A stretch of 64,000 nt of DNA. Origin: Clostridium bovifaecis (GTDB lineage Bacteria > Bacillota > Clostridia > Clostridiales > Clostridiaceae). This document shows positions 1-9,049 of this stretch, piece after piece. Every line of letters starts with the position of its first letter. The stretch's first letter is position 1. The stretch is taken from contig CP046522.1 of the NCBI GenBank assembly GCA_009738435.1, positions 2,821,249 through 2,885,248 of the forward strand. Reading direction: 5' to 3'. The notes beneath the pieces are model-generated. The model was not told the DNA's origin. It did not search any database and saw only the letters and a program-made list of their open reading frames with translations. The translations under genes were made by a program, and so were the position numbers.

Positions 1-886
1 CTCCTCCTGCAACCATAGCTGCGACTGAAGATGGATCATTGCCCGGCGTATCCATAATAACTAGTCCTTTTTCTGTTACTGGTTTAGCATAATCATATAC
101 AGCATTTATTACACTATGTCCGCCTTTATGGATACATCCAAGAGACTTTTCTTCAAGAGTTGTTAATCCACCTGCCTTGTTACCTGGTGATGGGTTTCCA
201 TTTCTAACCTCTTCTCCTACTAATCTAAGTGCCTCTTCATACCTATGCACTATTTCATAAATTCTATCACTAACTTCCTCATTTTTTCCACGTCTTGCAA
301 GAATATGCTCTGCACCGATGAATTCAGTGGTTTCACTAAGAATTGATGTTCCTCCAAGCTCTACAAGTCTATCGCTAAGCTCTCCTACTAATGGGTTTGC
401 AGCAAGCCCTGATGTTGGATCTGAACCACCGCATTCTGTTCCAACAATCAATTCAGAAATTGGGAATTCTTCTCTTCTTAATAAACTAGCTTCTTCTACC
501 ATTTCTTTAGCATATCGAACAGCTTTTTCTATTGTCTTAAGCGTTCCACCAGCTTCTTGGATGATAACAGTTTTAAGAGGTTTATTTGTTCTTTCTTTAA
601 TTGCATCAACAACTAAATCCATTTGGCAGTTTTCACATCCAAGTGAAATAACAACTGTACCATAAATATTAGGGTTAGCTGCAAATCCAGCCATTACGTC
701 CATTGTGAATTGTTGGTCTGGAGCAACTTGTGAACAACCATTCTGATTGTTGAATGTTACAGCTCCTTCTACTTGTGACGCAACTATTCTTGTTGTATCA
801 GAAGCACATATGCTTGCTGGTAAAATCAAAACATGGTTTCTAACTCCGACTTTTCCATCTGGTCTTTTATATCCATAGAAATTCAT
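1..886 (-). CDS. UxaA-family dehydratase, large subunit (3' end outside window)
   Basis: This is the catalytic large subunit of the altronate/galactarate dehydratase (UxaA/GarD) superfamily, which removes water from sugar acids to give 2-keto-3-deoxy acids. The start is MNFYGYKRPDGKVGVRNHV, with AAGGAGG upstream. Family landmarks are NQNGCSQ, ISLGCENCQ, a GTECGGSDPTSG segment and DTPGNDPSS near the edge. About 295 residues are present and the gene runs off the left end. It lies 14 bp after the SAF-domain partner, so the two form one split enzyme. The architecture is also that of SuyAB sulfolactate sulfo-lyase, so the substrate is open; a GntP permease upstream favours an aldonic or aldaric acid. 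Confidence 0.85.
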   Translation of the reverse strand, partial: MNFYGYKRPDGKVGVRNHVLILPASICASDTTRIVASQVEGAVTFNNQNGCSQVAPDQQFTMDVMAGFAANPNIYGTVVISLGCENCQMDLVVDAIKERTNKPLKTVIIQEAGGTLKTIEKAVRYAKEMVEEASLLRREEFPISELIVGTECGGSDPTSGLAANPLVGELSDRLVELGGTSILSETTEFIGAEHILARRGKNEEVSDRIYEIVHRYEEALRLVGEEVRNGNPSPGNKAGGLTTLEEKSLGCIHKGGHSVINAVYDYAKPVTEKGLVIMDTPGNDPSSVAAMVAGG

Positions 887-900
887 AGTTAATCTCCTCC

Positions 901-1182
901 TTATAGTTCTTCTCTAACGCTTTCTACATTATGTTCATGAACATGCACTCCAGCCTTTATATCTACTGCCGCAACACCAATGTGTTCACCATATTTAACG
1001 ATCGGGCTGCCTTTAGCAATATCCTTTGCTGCTAATTTATGATAGATTGTGATGTTTTCTTCTGCAGTTAATGTCTTAACCGTACCATTTTTTAACTTGT
1101 AGCTAACCTCTCCACCCTTTTCAATAGGCTCGATCGCTACTATAACATTATCTTTCTCATCAATTATTACTGCATTTATCAT
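901..1182 (-). CDS. SAF-domain small subunit of UxaA-type dehydratase
   Basis: This 93-residue protein matches the N-terminal SAF domain of altronate dehydratase, which here is a separate polypeptide. It begins MINAVIIDEKDNV, carries an SAF-like core (AKGSPIVKYGEHIGVAA) and ends with a HVHEHNV segment like the conserved tail of this domain. AAAAGGAGC precedes the ATG. Stop and next start are close, so it is co-translated with the large subunit. Alternative: SuyA of sulfolactate sulfo-lyase, which is of similar size. Confidence 0.82.
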   Translation of the reverse strand: MINAVIIDEKDNVIVAIEPIEKGGEVSYKLKNGTVKTLTAEENITIYHKLAAKDIAKGSPIVKYGEHIGVAAVDIKAGVHVHEHNVESVREEL

Positions 1183-1255
1183 GGTTATCGCTCCTTTTCT
1201 CTTTTAATATAAATTCAGTAACCTGCTTATTTATGATAGGTAATATTATGCAAAG

Positions 1256-1272
1256 CGTGACCCATGGTCACG
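1256..1272. repeat. 7-bp inverted repeat between larA-like gene and uxaA small subunit
   Basis: CGTGACC and GGTCACG are perfect inverted copies around CAT. The site is about 75 bp upstream of the small-subunit start, in a 141-bp gap. It could be an operator for an internal promoter or a small mRNA hairpin; nothing in the sequence decides. Confidence 0.4.
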
Positions 1273-1323
1273 TTCTAAATTATATTTAATTCTCTTTCAG
1301 TGTCTCCTTATATTTCTATGAGC

Positions 1324-2613
1324 CTAGAATGTTCCTTGAGTCTCTAGATTCCCATCTTCATCAAAAGGCCACTCTTGTGGTTCTCCTAAAATTTCAATGT
1401 TAGGATTTTGTTTTGCTTCTTCTAACATAGCTTCTGAAATATATACATATTCAAGATGCATTGTGTCTTTTATCCTTATGATTCTTGGACTTTCTTTATC
1501 AGTTTCATTACATATTCTTAAGCCTAATTGGATTGCTTCTTTATCATTTTTCATAAATGCAGGTATTTTAACCATAGAAATTACAGTTGAAGTTATTGCA
1601 TTAGGGTATGTTATCTCCCAGTTTGCTTTATCTACAAGACGTTTTGTAGTTACATCTGCCATACCAACTCCATTTGCATTTCCATGAGTTTCTTCAGTTA
1701 AATCAAGAACAACCACACGTTTTGCGTCAATTCCACCCTTTGCATAAGGTGTTCCAAAGGTTCCAGTTACATTCGGATCCATTCCATCTCCACTAACATT
1801 TTTACCTATTCTATCTACAACTACAACATCTGCTGTGTCAAATAGAAGCTTTCCCATAAGCGACTTTGCTTCCAATAGCAAAGCTGGTTCTTTTTCTGGT
1901 ATTTCTTCGTTGGTTAATCCAACAATTTTATAAGTATCATCAAAAGCATTTTCTATTAATCCTAGTCCACAGATTACATTTGAATTCTTACGTATAGCAT
2001 TTCCGAATACTTGTACCAAACGTGCCATATGTTTAAAACCTGATTCATGGCAAACCTCTGCACCCTGCTGTTTGCCCATACCAATAGTCATCATCTTCAT
2101 TAAACCACTTTCAACAGGTCCATTGAACGCAGTATGAGCTTTAATTCTTCCACATACAATTATAGCATCAGCTTCTGCAGCATTCTTGTCTATAAGAACA
2201 GGATGTCCTTCCTCAGTTGTCCCAATTCTCTTTGTTTCCATTGATGATTTAATAGGGCAGCCTATAAAATCTTCAGTGACTCCATAGCCCTCTATCATCT
2301 CTCTTTGTCCTTCTGCTGTAGCTCCACCATGACTTCCCATAGCTGGAAATACAAAAGGATTACCGCCGCAGCTCTTAACAAAGTCAACAATTGCCTTTAT
2401 TATTATATTAATATTTGCTACTCCTCTGCTTCCACAAGTAATAGCTACACTCATTCCTTGCTTTATCTGTGATTTTATTTCTTCTCTGCTAAGTTGTTCA
2501 AATACAACCTGTGGAATTTGCTCCTTTGGAATACAATCTCTATTGAAGTTTTGTTTGATTTTTACCATTTTAGGAAGCTTTACTCCACTACAAAGTTCTG
2601 ATACTACACCCAT
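1324..2613 (-). CDS. LarA-like (DUF2088) nickel-pincer hydroxyacid racemase/epimerase homologue
   Basis: The 429-residue protein belongs to the lactate racemase (LarA) superfamily, whose members use a nickel-pincer nucleotide bound to a lysine to invert C2 of 2-hydroxy acids. Visible landmarks are GSHGGATAEGQ (His95), IKAHTAFNGPVESG, and GMGKQQGAEVCHE followed by FKHM. Lys181 and His195 are the likely equivalents of the cofactor lysine and second catalytic histidine of LarA, placed by eye. AAAGGAGA lies 7 bp before the ATG. Known relatives act on lactate, malate and gluconate. In this operon with GntP and a UxaA-type dehydratase, an epimerase that hands a sugar acid to the dehydratase is the natural inference. 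The cofactor genes larB, larC and larE are not in the window. Confidence 0.78.
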   Translation of the reverse strand: MGVVSELCSGVKLPKMVKIKQNFNRDCIPKEQIPQVVFEQLSREEIKSQIKQGMSVAITCGSRGVANINIIIKAIVDFVKSCGGNPFVFPAMGSHGGATAEGQREMIEGYGVTEDFIGCPIKSSMETKRIGTTEEGHPVLIDKNAAEADAIIVCGRIKAHTAFNGPVESGLMKMMTIGMGKQQGAEVCHESGFKHMARLVQVFGNAIRKNSNVICGLGLIENAFDDTYKIVGLTNEEIPEKEPALLLEAKSLMGKLLFDTADVVVVDRIGKNVSGDGMDPNVTGTFGTPYAKGGIDAKRVVVLDLTEETHGNANGVGMADVTTKRLVDKANWEITYPNAITSTVISMVKIPAFMKNDKEAIQLGLRICNETDKESPRIIRIKDTMHLEYVYISEAMLEEAKQNPNIEILGEPQEWPFDEDGNLETQGTF

Positions 2614-2879
2614 TTCATCGTCTCCTTTATTATATTAATAGGACTAAGAACAATCCCAATCCTAATTTTTTTCACTTCAATATTCACTCAATAATCAATA
2701 TTTATTCTAAACTTATTTATTGCCAGACCTAAATTGCAGCACCAAACATTTAATAGGAATCCCTAAGTATCTTAAGGATGAACTAGAGGGATCCCTTCTA
2801 CTTAATTCGTTTTTAAGGGTCTGATTTGATTATTTCTAAACTAAAAATTAAACTTTTTAAAATCATACTGTCTATAAAC

Positions 2880-4250
2880 TTACACCATTGGAAGCACTAG
2901 TGCACCAATCATAGTAAATATCATGATGAAAACGGTAGTGATAAAGATAGGTAATGTATATGTTTTCAAACCGCCTGTTACTGTTAGACCTGATAGGTTT
3001 GTTGCAACCCAAAAACCACTATCGTTAACGTGCCCTACACTATTACCACCTGCTAGACAAGCAAGAGCTATATATACAGGATGTACTGGAACGGTTGGCG
3101 CAATTGTTGCCATAATTGTCATTGAAGTGATACCTGCTACAGTACCAGAGCCTTGTACCACTCTGAAGATAAAACCAATGAAATATGCGAATAATAAAAC
3201 CATGATAACATTATTTGTATTGATTCCCATTGCTTCAATCAAAGTTGCACCAATGTTTGTTGCCTTTATTACAGCACCAAAAGATCCACCAGCACCAGTT
3301 ACTAGTAAAACAATACCAGCTGTTTTTAAACCTTCATTTGCAGATTCATCTACTCCTTTTTTACCCAGATATTTATATGACATTGCATAAGCGGCTAAAG
3401 TACCAAGTAATATAGCTATTAATTTATTGCCTAGGAATACAGCAATTTGTGGAACATTATCTTTGCCGTACATTGCTTCTCCAACCGTACCTGTAAGAAT
3501 ACAAATAACTGGTACAATAATAGGAAGCATTGAAACCCAGAAAGCAGGTCTGCCTTTTGGATTAATAGGCTTGTCCTTAGATAACTCTTCTACAACTGTA
3601 GAAGAATGATTAACGTCCTGTTCATTTTTCCAAAATCCTTGTTTTCCAAGAATTCTTGTATAAACTGTAATTGTTCCTATATAGGCAAGAGCACCGATAA
3701 CAAGACCTGCAATTATCATAACTCCTACATTGAATCCAAATAGATCTCCTGCTGCTAATGGATTTGGAGTTGGTGGAACCAAACCATGTGCTATAGCAGC
3801 CCCAGCAGAAAGAGCACCAGTTACAAAACATATTGGCTTGTTTATTTGTCTTGCGATAGCAATACCGATTGGAATTAAAATAACGAAAGTTACATCAAAG
3901 AATACAGGAATAGATAAAATAAAACCAGCCGCACCAACAGCAATAATAGCTTTTTCATTTTTGAACTTCTTAACTATGGTTTCCGCAATAACATTTGCTG
4001 CCCCAGTATCTGACATTAGTTGTCCCATAATAACACCGAATCCAATTGGAAGACCAATGCTGACCATCATATCACCAAACCCTTTTCCAACAAGGTTTGC
4101 TGCCTCTGCCCAGCTGAATCCACATGATACAGCCATGTAAACACTAGCTATTACCATTGCTATTGCAGGGTTCATCTTTACTGCTACAATTCCCAAGATA
4201 ATGATTGCAATTGCAATTATCAAGTTAATAATCAACAAAGTACTTGACAT
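2880..4250 (-). CDS. GntP-family gluconate/hydroxyacid permease
   Basis: A very hydrophobic 456-residue inner-membrane protein of the GntP family (gluconate:H+ symporter type). Landmarks are GFGVIMGQLMSDTGAA, AHGLVPPTPNPLAA and a C-terminal GGNSVGHVNDSGFW segment typical of the family. An upstream in-frame ATG would place the GGGGGG ribosome site inside the gene, so the start is taken at MSSTLLIINLI. It is co-oriented with the dehydrogenase upstream (about 75 bp) and the LarA-like gene downstream (266 bp). It probably imports the acid used by the operon. The 266-bp gap after it has no clear terminator. Confidence 0.88.
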   Translation of the reverse strand: MSSTLLIINLIIAIAIIILGIVAVKMNPAIAMVIASVYMAVSCGFSWAEAANLVGKGFGDMMVSIGLPIGFGVIMGQLMSDTGAANVIAETIVKKFKNEKAIIAVGAAGFILSIPVFFDVTFVILIPIGIAIARQINKPICFVTGALSAGAAIAHGLVPPTPNPLAAGDLFGFNVGVMIIAGLVIGALAYIGTITVYTRILGKQGFWKNEQDVNHSSTVVEELSKDKPINPKGRPAFWVSMLPIIVPVICILTGTVGEAMYGKDNVPQIAVFLGNKLIAILLGTLAAYAMSYKYLGKKGVDESANEGLKTAGIVLLVTGAGGSFGAVIKATNIGATLIEAMGINTNNVIMVLLFAYFIGFIFRVVQGSGTVAGITSMTIMATIAPTVPVHPVYIALACLAGGNSVGHVNDSGFWVATNLSGLTVTGGLKTYTLPIFITTVFIMIFTMIGALVLPMV

Positions 4251-4324
4251 ATAATTTCCCCCCATATTAATTTTATTCTAAATTTAAAGGTTTACATCAT
4301 TTCTAAATGCTATGGCTTTTTAGG

Positions 4325-5470
4325 TTAAGCAATTTTTTTAAATAACTCAATTAATTTTTCTTTACTGAAAAATACAGGATTTGCACCAGCACATGCATCA
4401 TTCATAGCAAATTCAGCAAGTTTTTCAAAATCTGGGTTATCTACACCAACCTGTTTTAATGACTTAGGAATACCTACTTCTTCTGAAAGAGCTTTTATCT
4501 TACTAATTACAAAATCAACACATTCTTCATCTGCTTTTCCAATTACATCCATACCAATAATTTTAGCAATTGGACGAAATTTAGCTGGAACAGCTTTTGC
4601 ATTTTCTTCCTCAACAAATGGAAGAAGCATAGCATTACATACACCATGTGGTAAATCATATAATCCGCCTAATTGATGTGCCATTGCATGTACATTTCCT
4701 AGTCCAGCATTGCTAAATGCAATACCATTTAAGAAGCATGCATAACACATTTGCTCTCTTGCTTCTATATCGCTTCCATTTTTAACAGCCATTGGAAGAA
4801 ACTCAAATATTTGTTTAATTGCATATAAAGCTGTTGAATTTGTTACATCATATGCTCCTTTGGCTACTACAGCTTCTATTGCATGTGTTAGTGCATCCAT
4901 GCCAGTTGCAGCTGTTAAAGAGCTTGGCTTACTTAACATAAGCTCAGGGTCATTTACTGTAATTGTAGCTAGCGAATTTGTGTCAACCATAATCATTTTC
5001 ACATGTCGTTCTTCGTCTGTTATTACATAATTGATTGTAACTTCAGCTGAAGTCCCAGCTGTTGTTGTTATAGCAACAATTGGAAGGCACTTTTTTGTAG
5101 TCTTGTTAACTCCTTCATAATCTTTTGTAACACCTCCATTTGTAGCAAGTATAGATATTGCTTTTCCACAATCTTGTGGTGAGCCTCCGCCTATGGTTAT
5201 AACAATGTCACATTCTTCCTCTTTAAGTATTTCTAAACCATTGTTTACATTTGTAACTGTTGGATTAGGTTTTACATCATTATAAACTATGTATTCAACA
5301 CCAATCCCCTCTAATAAGTCTGTTACCTTTTTAACAGTTCCATTTGAAGTAAGGAATTTGTCACTTACAACAAATGCTTTTTTAGCACCTAATGATTTTA
5401 TAGGTTCTTTTGCCTCTGCAAGGCATCCTTTACCAACCAAATTGATTGGTGGAATGTAATAAATACTCAT
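4325..5470 (-). CDS. Iron-containing alcohol dehydrogenase
   Basis: This 381-residue protein is a group III (Fe-dependent) alcohol dehydrogenase. It shows the NAD(P)-binding GGGSPQDCGKAI motif, TTAGTSAE, DALTHAIEA, and the metal-binding histidine segment GLGNVHAMAHQLGG...PHGVCNAMLLP. AAGGAGGGA lies before the ATG. It is the first gene of the operon, read away from the divergent IclR regulator. Relatives include lactaldehyde, 1,3-propanediol and 4-hydroxybutyrate dehydrogenases. A role in oxidising or reducing a product of sugar-acid breakdown fits the context; the substrate cannot be read from sequence. Confidence 0.9.
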   Translation of the reverse strand: MSIYYIPPINLVGKGCLAEAKEPIKSLGAKKAFVVSDKFLTSNGTVKKVTDLLEGIGVEYIVYNDVKPNPTVTNVNNGLEILKEEECDIVITIGGGSPQDCGKAISILATNGGVTKDYEGVNKTTKKCLPIVAITTTAGTSAEVTINYVITDEERHVKMIMVDTNSLATITVNDPELMLSKPSSLTAATGMDALTHAIEAVVAKGAYDVTNSTALYAIKQIFEFLPMAVKNGSDIEAREQMCYACFLNGIAFSNAGLGNVHAMAHQLGGLYDLPHGVCNAMLLPFVEEENAKAVPAKFRPIAKIIGMDVIGKADEECVDFVISKIKALSEEVGIPKSLKQVGVDNPDFEKLAEFAMNDACAGANPVFFSKEKLIELFKKIA

Positions 5471-5552
5471 ACAGTCCCTCCTTTAAGTAATTAAATAATG
5501 GTTAAAAGTTTATATTTTTATTAATAATTAACAAGTAAATCACTTTATATTC

Positions 5553-5587
5553 GTTCGTATTTACGAATACATATCTTAAATACGAAC
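5553..5587. promoter_or_regulatory. Candidate IclR operator (11-bp inverted repeat)
   Basis: GTTCGTATTTA and TAAATACGAAC are perfect inverted copies 13 bp apart. A second smaller palindrome (TTCGTA-TT-TACGAA) is nested in the left arm. The site lies between the divergent dehydrogenase operon and the IclR gene, directly downstream of the minus-strand promoter, where a repressor would block initiation. Confidence 0.65.
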
Positions 5588-5596
5588 TATGTAATT

Positions 5597-5625
5597 ATAA
5601 TACCAAGTTCATATAACAATGTCAA
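5597..5625 (-). promoter_or_regulatory. SigA-type promoter of the sugar-acid operon
   Basis: On the minus strand TTGACA (5625-5620) is followed after 17 bp by TATTAT (5602-5597). Transcription would begin near 5590 and run into the candidate IclR operator and then the Fe-alcohol dehydrogenase. Confidence 0.6.
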
Positions 5626-5767
5626 TATGTGGACTTATAATTTAATAAGAAAAATTTGAAAATTTATAATTCAAGGACAGTTCAATTAAAACTTTTCTTT
5701 CTCTTGAAAAAAATTAACTTTTTTGTTATTATACTGTTGCTTTTATTTTTCTAAAGGAGGTATTATT

Positions 5768-6556
5768 TTGACAAAAAATGAACATAGACCTACTTCTCGT
5801 GTCTTAGATATATTAGAATTGCTTGCATTTTCTTCCGGGGGTTATACCCTAACTGAAATTGCTAGTGCTATTGATGCTCCAAAGAGTAGTATTTTTCCTG
5901 TTATACATACATTATTACAAAGAAAATTTATCACGATTGATAAGCAAACATCTAAGTATACAATAGGTATTAATACTTTTGCTGTTGGTTCCTCTTATTT
6001 AGAGAATTTAAATGTTCTAAATTTTATTACTGAGGAGATGCAGCTTATAGTTGATAACTGCTTAGAAACTTGCCAACTAGGTGTACTAGATAAAGATAAA
6101 GTGCTCTATATTGCTAAAGTAGACTCTCCTGAGCCTATTAGGCTGATTTCTTCTGTTGGAAAACAACTGCCTGCTTATTGCACAGCTTTAGGAAAGGCTC
6201 TTCTATGCGACTATTCAAAAGAGGCATTAAAAGAGCTATACCCTAATGGATTAATACGTCATACCTCGAGTACAATAACTGATTTTGATGCATTGTATCA
6301 ACAATTATCTGCTGTTCGAGAAACTAATATTGCTATGGAATTTGGTGAGATTACTGAACACATAGAATGTGTAGCCGTTCCAATTCGTAAGGACAATAAA
6401 GTTGTTCTGTCTATTAGTGTAAGTATTCCTTCCTTCCGTGCTACTCAGGAGAAGGTGGAATTGATAAAAAAACTCTTAATTCCCTCAAAAAATAAAATTG
6501 AAAACTTACTAAGTAAACATGATATCGATATGAGTTCCTTCACTCTTATTGATTAA
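5768..6556 (+). CDS. IclR-family transcriptional regulator
   Basis: A 262-residue regulator with an N-terminal winged helix-turn-helix (RVLDILELLAFSSGGYTLTEIASAIDAPKSSIFPVIHTL) and a C-terminal effector domain containing GKQLPAYCTALGKALL and ITEHIECVAVPI, both typical of IclR proteins. TTG at 5768 is chosen because AAAGGAGG lies 7 bp upstream; a longer reading from 5723 would put that site inside the gene. It is divergent from the dehydrogenase operon and probably represses it, relieved by the substrate or an intermediate. Confidence 0.88.
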   Translation: MTKNEHRPTSRVLDILELLAFSSGGYTLTEIASAIDAPKSSIFPVIHTLLQRKFITIDKQTSKYTIGINTFAVGSSYLENLNVLNFITEEMQLIVDNCLETCQLGVLDKDKVLYIAKVDSPEPIRLISSVGKQLPAYCTALGKALLCDYSKEALKELYPNGLIRHTSSTITDFDALYQQLSAVRETNIAMEFGEITEHIECVAVPIRKDNKVVLSISVSIPSFRATQEKVELIKKLLIPSKNKIENLLSKHDIDMSSFTLID

Positions 6557-6616
6557 TTCTTTATTTAGTAAAACCACTTTTAGAAACATTGGAATTAAAC
6601 TAGACTATTTTGTCTT

Positions 6617-6657
6617 AAAATTAAGACCGCACTAAAAATTAGTACGGTCTTAATTTT
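6617..6657. terminator. Bidirectional terminator
   Basis: AAAATTAAGACCG and its exact reverse complement enclose a 15-base loop and give T-rich tails on both strands. It separates the converging IclR gene and the aminotransferase at 6667. Confidence 0.8.
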
Positions 6658-6666
6658 AATTATATT

Positions 6667-7860
6667 TTATTGAGCTTTAGCAGCTAAAACTTTCTCAACA
6701 CATTTAACTAACTCATTTGCTACATATTCAGCATCTTCAAGAGTAAGTATTGAGTAGAGTGGTAATGTTATTTCATTAGCATATTGTGCATAGGCATTTG
6801 GATAATCTTCCATATTATATCCTAAACTCTTGTAAAGAGTAAACATCGGAAGAGGTTTATAATGAACATTTGTTGCTATATCCATTTCAGCTAACATTTG
6901 AATTACTAAGTTTCTTTGTTCTTCTCTGAAATTTTTTATTCTTAATAGATATAGATGATAACTTGTTTCAGTATCCCCTTCTTTACTAAAAGGAAGTATA
7001 GCCCACTCCTTCTCGCCAAGTATTCTATTATAAGTTTCAACTATAGCTTTACGCTTTTCTAACATTTCCTCGTATCTTTCAAGTTGTACAAGACCTATAG
7101 CTGCAGATATATCTGTCATATTACATTTAAGTCCATCAGTTATAATATCATATTCCCATGCTCCAGCTTGCATCTTTGTTAAAGCATCCTTTGATTGTCC
7201 GTTTACTGAGGAATACTTTAATTCTTTATATAAATCTTCCTTGTTATGGAAGTGGTTATCATTGTATGTTATTCCGCCACCTTCAGCAGTAGTAAGGTTT
7301 TTTACTGCATGATATGAGAACACATGAAAATCCATTTGTCCTCCTACCTTTTTTCCTTTATATGTGGCACCAATAGAATGAGCAGAGTCAGATATAAGAA
7401 CTATATCCTCACGTCCTTTAGTCTTTATTACTTCTCTAACCGCATCATAATCTACTGGTACTCCTGCAACATCTACTGTCATTATGGCCTTTGTCCTTGG
7501 AGTTATAGCTTCTCCTAGTTTTTCGATATCTATTAAAAAGTCATCTTTTTTAACATCCACAAAAACTGGCTTTGCTCCTCTATGGAGAATTACATTTGCT
7601 GTAGAGGCATATGTGTATGGTGTTGTTATTACTTCATCACCTTCTCCTATTCCAAGAGTCTTTAATACTAACTCCATTCCAGCAGTAGCACTAGCAACTG
7701 CAACTGCATGATTAGTTTCACAATACTTTGCTGTATTTTCTTCAAACTTAGCCACTCTAGGACCGGATGTAAGCCAACCTGATTTCATAACCTCTATTAC
7801 AGCATCTATTTCTGCTCCAGTTACATCTGGTGGTGAAAATGGTATCTTTTTATTTGTCAT
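6667..7860 (-). CDS. DegT/DnrJ/EryC1-family PLP aminotransferase
   Basis: A 397-residue sugar-aminotransferase-type enzyme. The PLP lysine is in FSYHAVKNLTTAEGG, preceded by the cofactor-binding SDSAHSIGA. The C-terminal half has the usual SYHLYLLRI and NVHYKPLPMF segments. GGAAGGGGAG precedes the ATG. It lies 31 bp downstream of a second, different enzyme of the same family and behind a DeoR regulator, all read leftward as one unit. The family transaminates nucleotide-linked or phosphorylated keto-sugars; the substrate is unknown and no nucleotide-sugar genes are adjacent. Confidence 0.85.
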   Translation of the reverse strand: MTNKKIPFSPPDVTGAEIDAVIEVMKSGWLTSGPRVAKFEENTAKYCETNHAVAVASATAGMELVLKTLGIGEGDEVITTPYTYASTANVILHRGAKPVFVDVKKDDFLIDIEKLGEAITPRTKAIMTVDVAGVPVDYDAVREVIKTKGREDIVLISDSAHSIGATYKGKKVGGQMDFHVFSYHAVKNLTTAEGGGITYNDNHFHNKEDLYKELKYSSVNGQSKDALTKMQAGAWEYDIITDGLKCNMTDISAAIGLVQLERYEEMLEKRKAIVETYNRILGEKEWAILPFSKEGDTETSYHLYLLRIKNFREEQRNLVIQMLAEMDIATNVHYKPLPMFTLYKSLGYNMEDYPNAYAQYANEITLPLYSILTLEDAEYVANELVKCVEKVLAAKAQ

Positions 7861-7891
7861 GATAAATACTCCCCTTCCTTAATTAACCAAA

Positions 7892-9013
7892 CTACTTTCT
7901 GTAAAAATTCTTGATAGTTTCACAAACAAATTCAACTTCTTCTTTTGTGATTTCAGGGTAAATTGGAAGCGCAATGATTTCCTTTGATACTTTTTCAGCC
8001 ACTGGGAAATCCCCTTCTTTATATCCTAAATATTCAAATGCCTTTTGCATATGAAGAGGCCTTGGATAATAAATGCTATATCCTATTTCATTCTTCTTAA
8101 GATGTTCTGCAAGTCCGTCTCTATTTTGTGCTAATACGTTAAATACATAATATACATGTTTTTGATCACCCTTAATCTTAGGTATTTTTATTTCTTCACA
8201 CTCACTTAATCTTTCTATATAAAGCTTAGCTACTTCTTCTCTCTTCTTAATCGCTTCATCTATATATTTTAACTTAACAGATAAAACAGCTGCTTGAAGA
8301 GTATCTAGTCTTGAGTTATATCCTATAAAATCATAGTGATACTTCTTTGCAGCTCCATGTACCCTATAGCTCTTTGCAAGTCTTGCTAGTTCATCATTAT
8401 TTGTTACTATCATTCCGCCATCACCATAACCACCCAAGGTTTTAGTTGGGAAGAAAGAGTAAACTCCAAAATCTCCTATACATCCTGAGTGTCTATAATC
8501 TGATTCATTGCCTTTCCATCTCATTCCAAAGGCTTCAGCAGCATCTTCAAGCACTCTAAGATCATGTCTATTAGCTATATCCATTATCTTATCCATATCG
8601 GCCATTTGATTGAATAGATGTATTGGGAGTATTCCAACAGTATTTTCATTTACTCTTTCTTCTATTTTGTTTACATCAATACTAAAAGTATCTTCATCAA
8701 TATCAACAAAAACCGGCTTGCCTTGATGTCTTATTATACATGATGCTGAAGCTAGAAAAGTGAATGGAGAGGTTATTACTTCTTTCCCATTCTTAAACCC
8801 AAGTATATCTGAGGCAAGAATTAATGCGTCAGTACCTGATGCTACTCCTATAGCATATTTTGCACCTGTATATTCTTGTATTGCTTTTTCAAATTCAACT
8901 ACTGGTTCCCCAAGTATGAAATTTCCTTTTTGTACAACAGCTTGAATAGCATTATCAAATTGAACCCTTTTCTCGTTATATTCTCTTTGAGAAGTATAAA
9001 AATCTACTTTCAT
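7892..9013 (-). CDS. DegT/DnrJ/EryC1-family PLP aminotransferase, second copy
   Basis: A 373-residue member of the same superfamily as its neighbour but clearly divergent from it. The lysine motif is FFPTKTLGGYGDGG, the preceding aspartate motif is EDAAEAFG, and the start is KVDFYTSQREYNEKR. AAAAGGAG precedes the ATG. Two side-by-side members suggest two steps on related substrates, or a heteromeric enzyme. NtdA-type 3-oxo-glucose-6-phosphate aminotransferases belong here, but the NtdB and NtdC partners are absent. Confidence 0.85.
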   Translation of the reverse strand: MKVDFYTSQREYNEKRVQFDNAIQAVVQKGNFILGEPVVEFEKAIQEYTGAKYAIGVASGTDALILASDILGFKNGKEVITSPFTFLASASCIIRHQGKPVFVDIDEDTFSIDVNKIEERVNENTVGILPIHLFNQMADMDKIMDIANRHDLRVLEDAAEAFGMRWKGNESDYRHSGCIGDFGVYSFFPTKTLGGYGDGGMIVTNNDELARLAKSYRVHGAAKKYHYDFIGYNSRLDTLQAAVLSVKLKYIDEAIKKREEVAKLYIERLSECEEIKIPKIKGDQKHVYYVFNVLAQNRDGLAEHLKKNEIGYSIYYPRPLHMQKAFEYLGYKEGDFPVAEKVSKEIIALPIYPEITKEEVEFVCETIKNFYRK

Positions 9014-9049
9014 AATTTAATCTCCTTTTATTTATATTATAAATATTTT

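Noticed and set aside
318..665. Plus-strand frame of 115 codons
   Set aside because: It is antisense to the UxaA-type large subunit, which has family motifs and a ribosome site.
2614..2879. Regulatory element between the LarA-like gene and GntP
   Set aside because: GGGATCCC and a few short repeats were seen, but no stem, promoter or known motif of convincing length.
6667..9013. Kanosamine (ntd) biosynthesis operon
   Set aside because: NtdB phosphatase and NtdC dehydrogenase partners are missing; only DegT-family aminotransferases are present.
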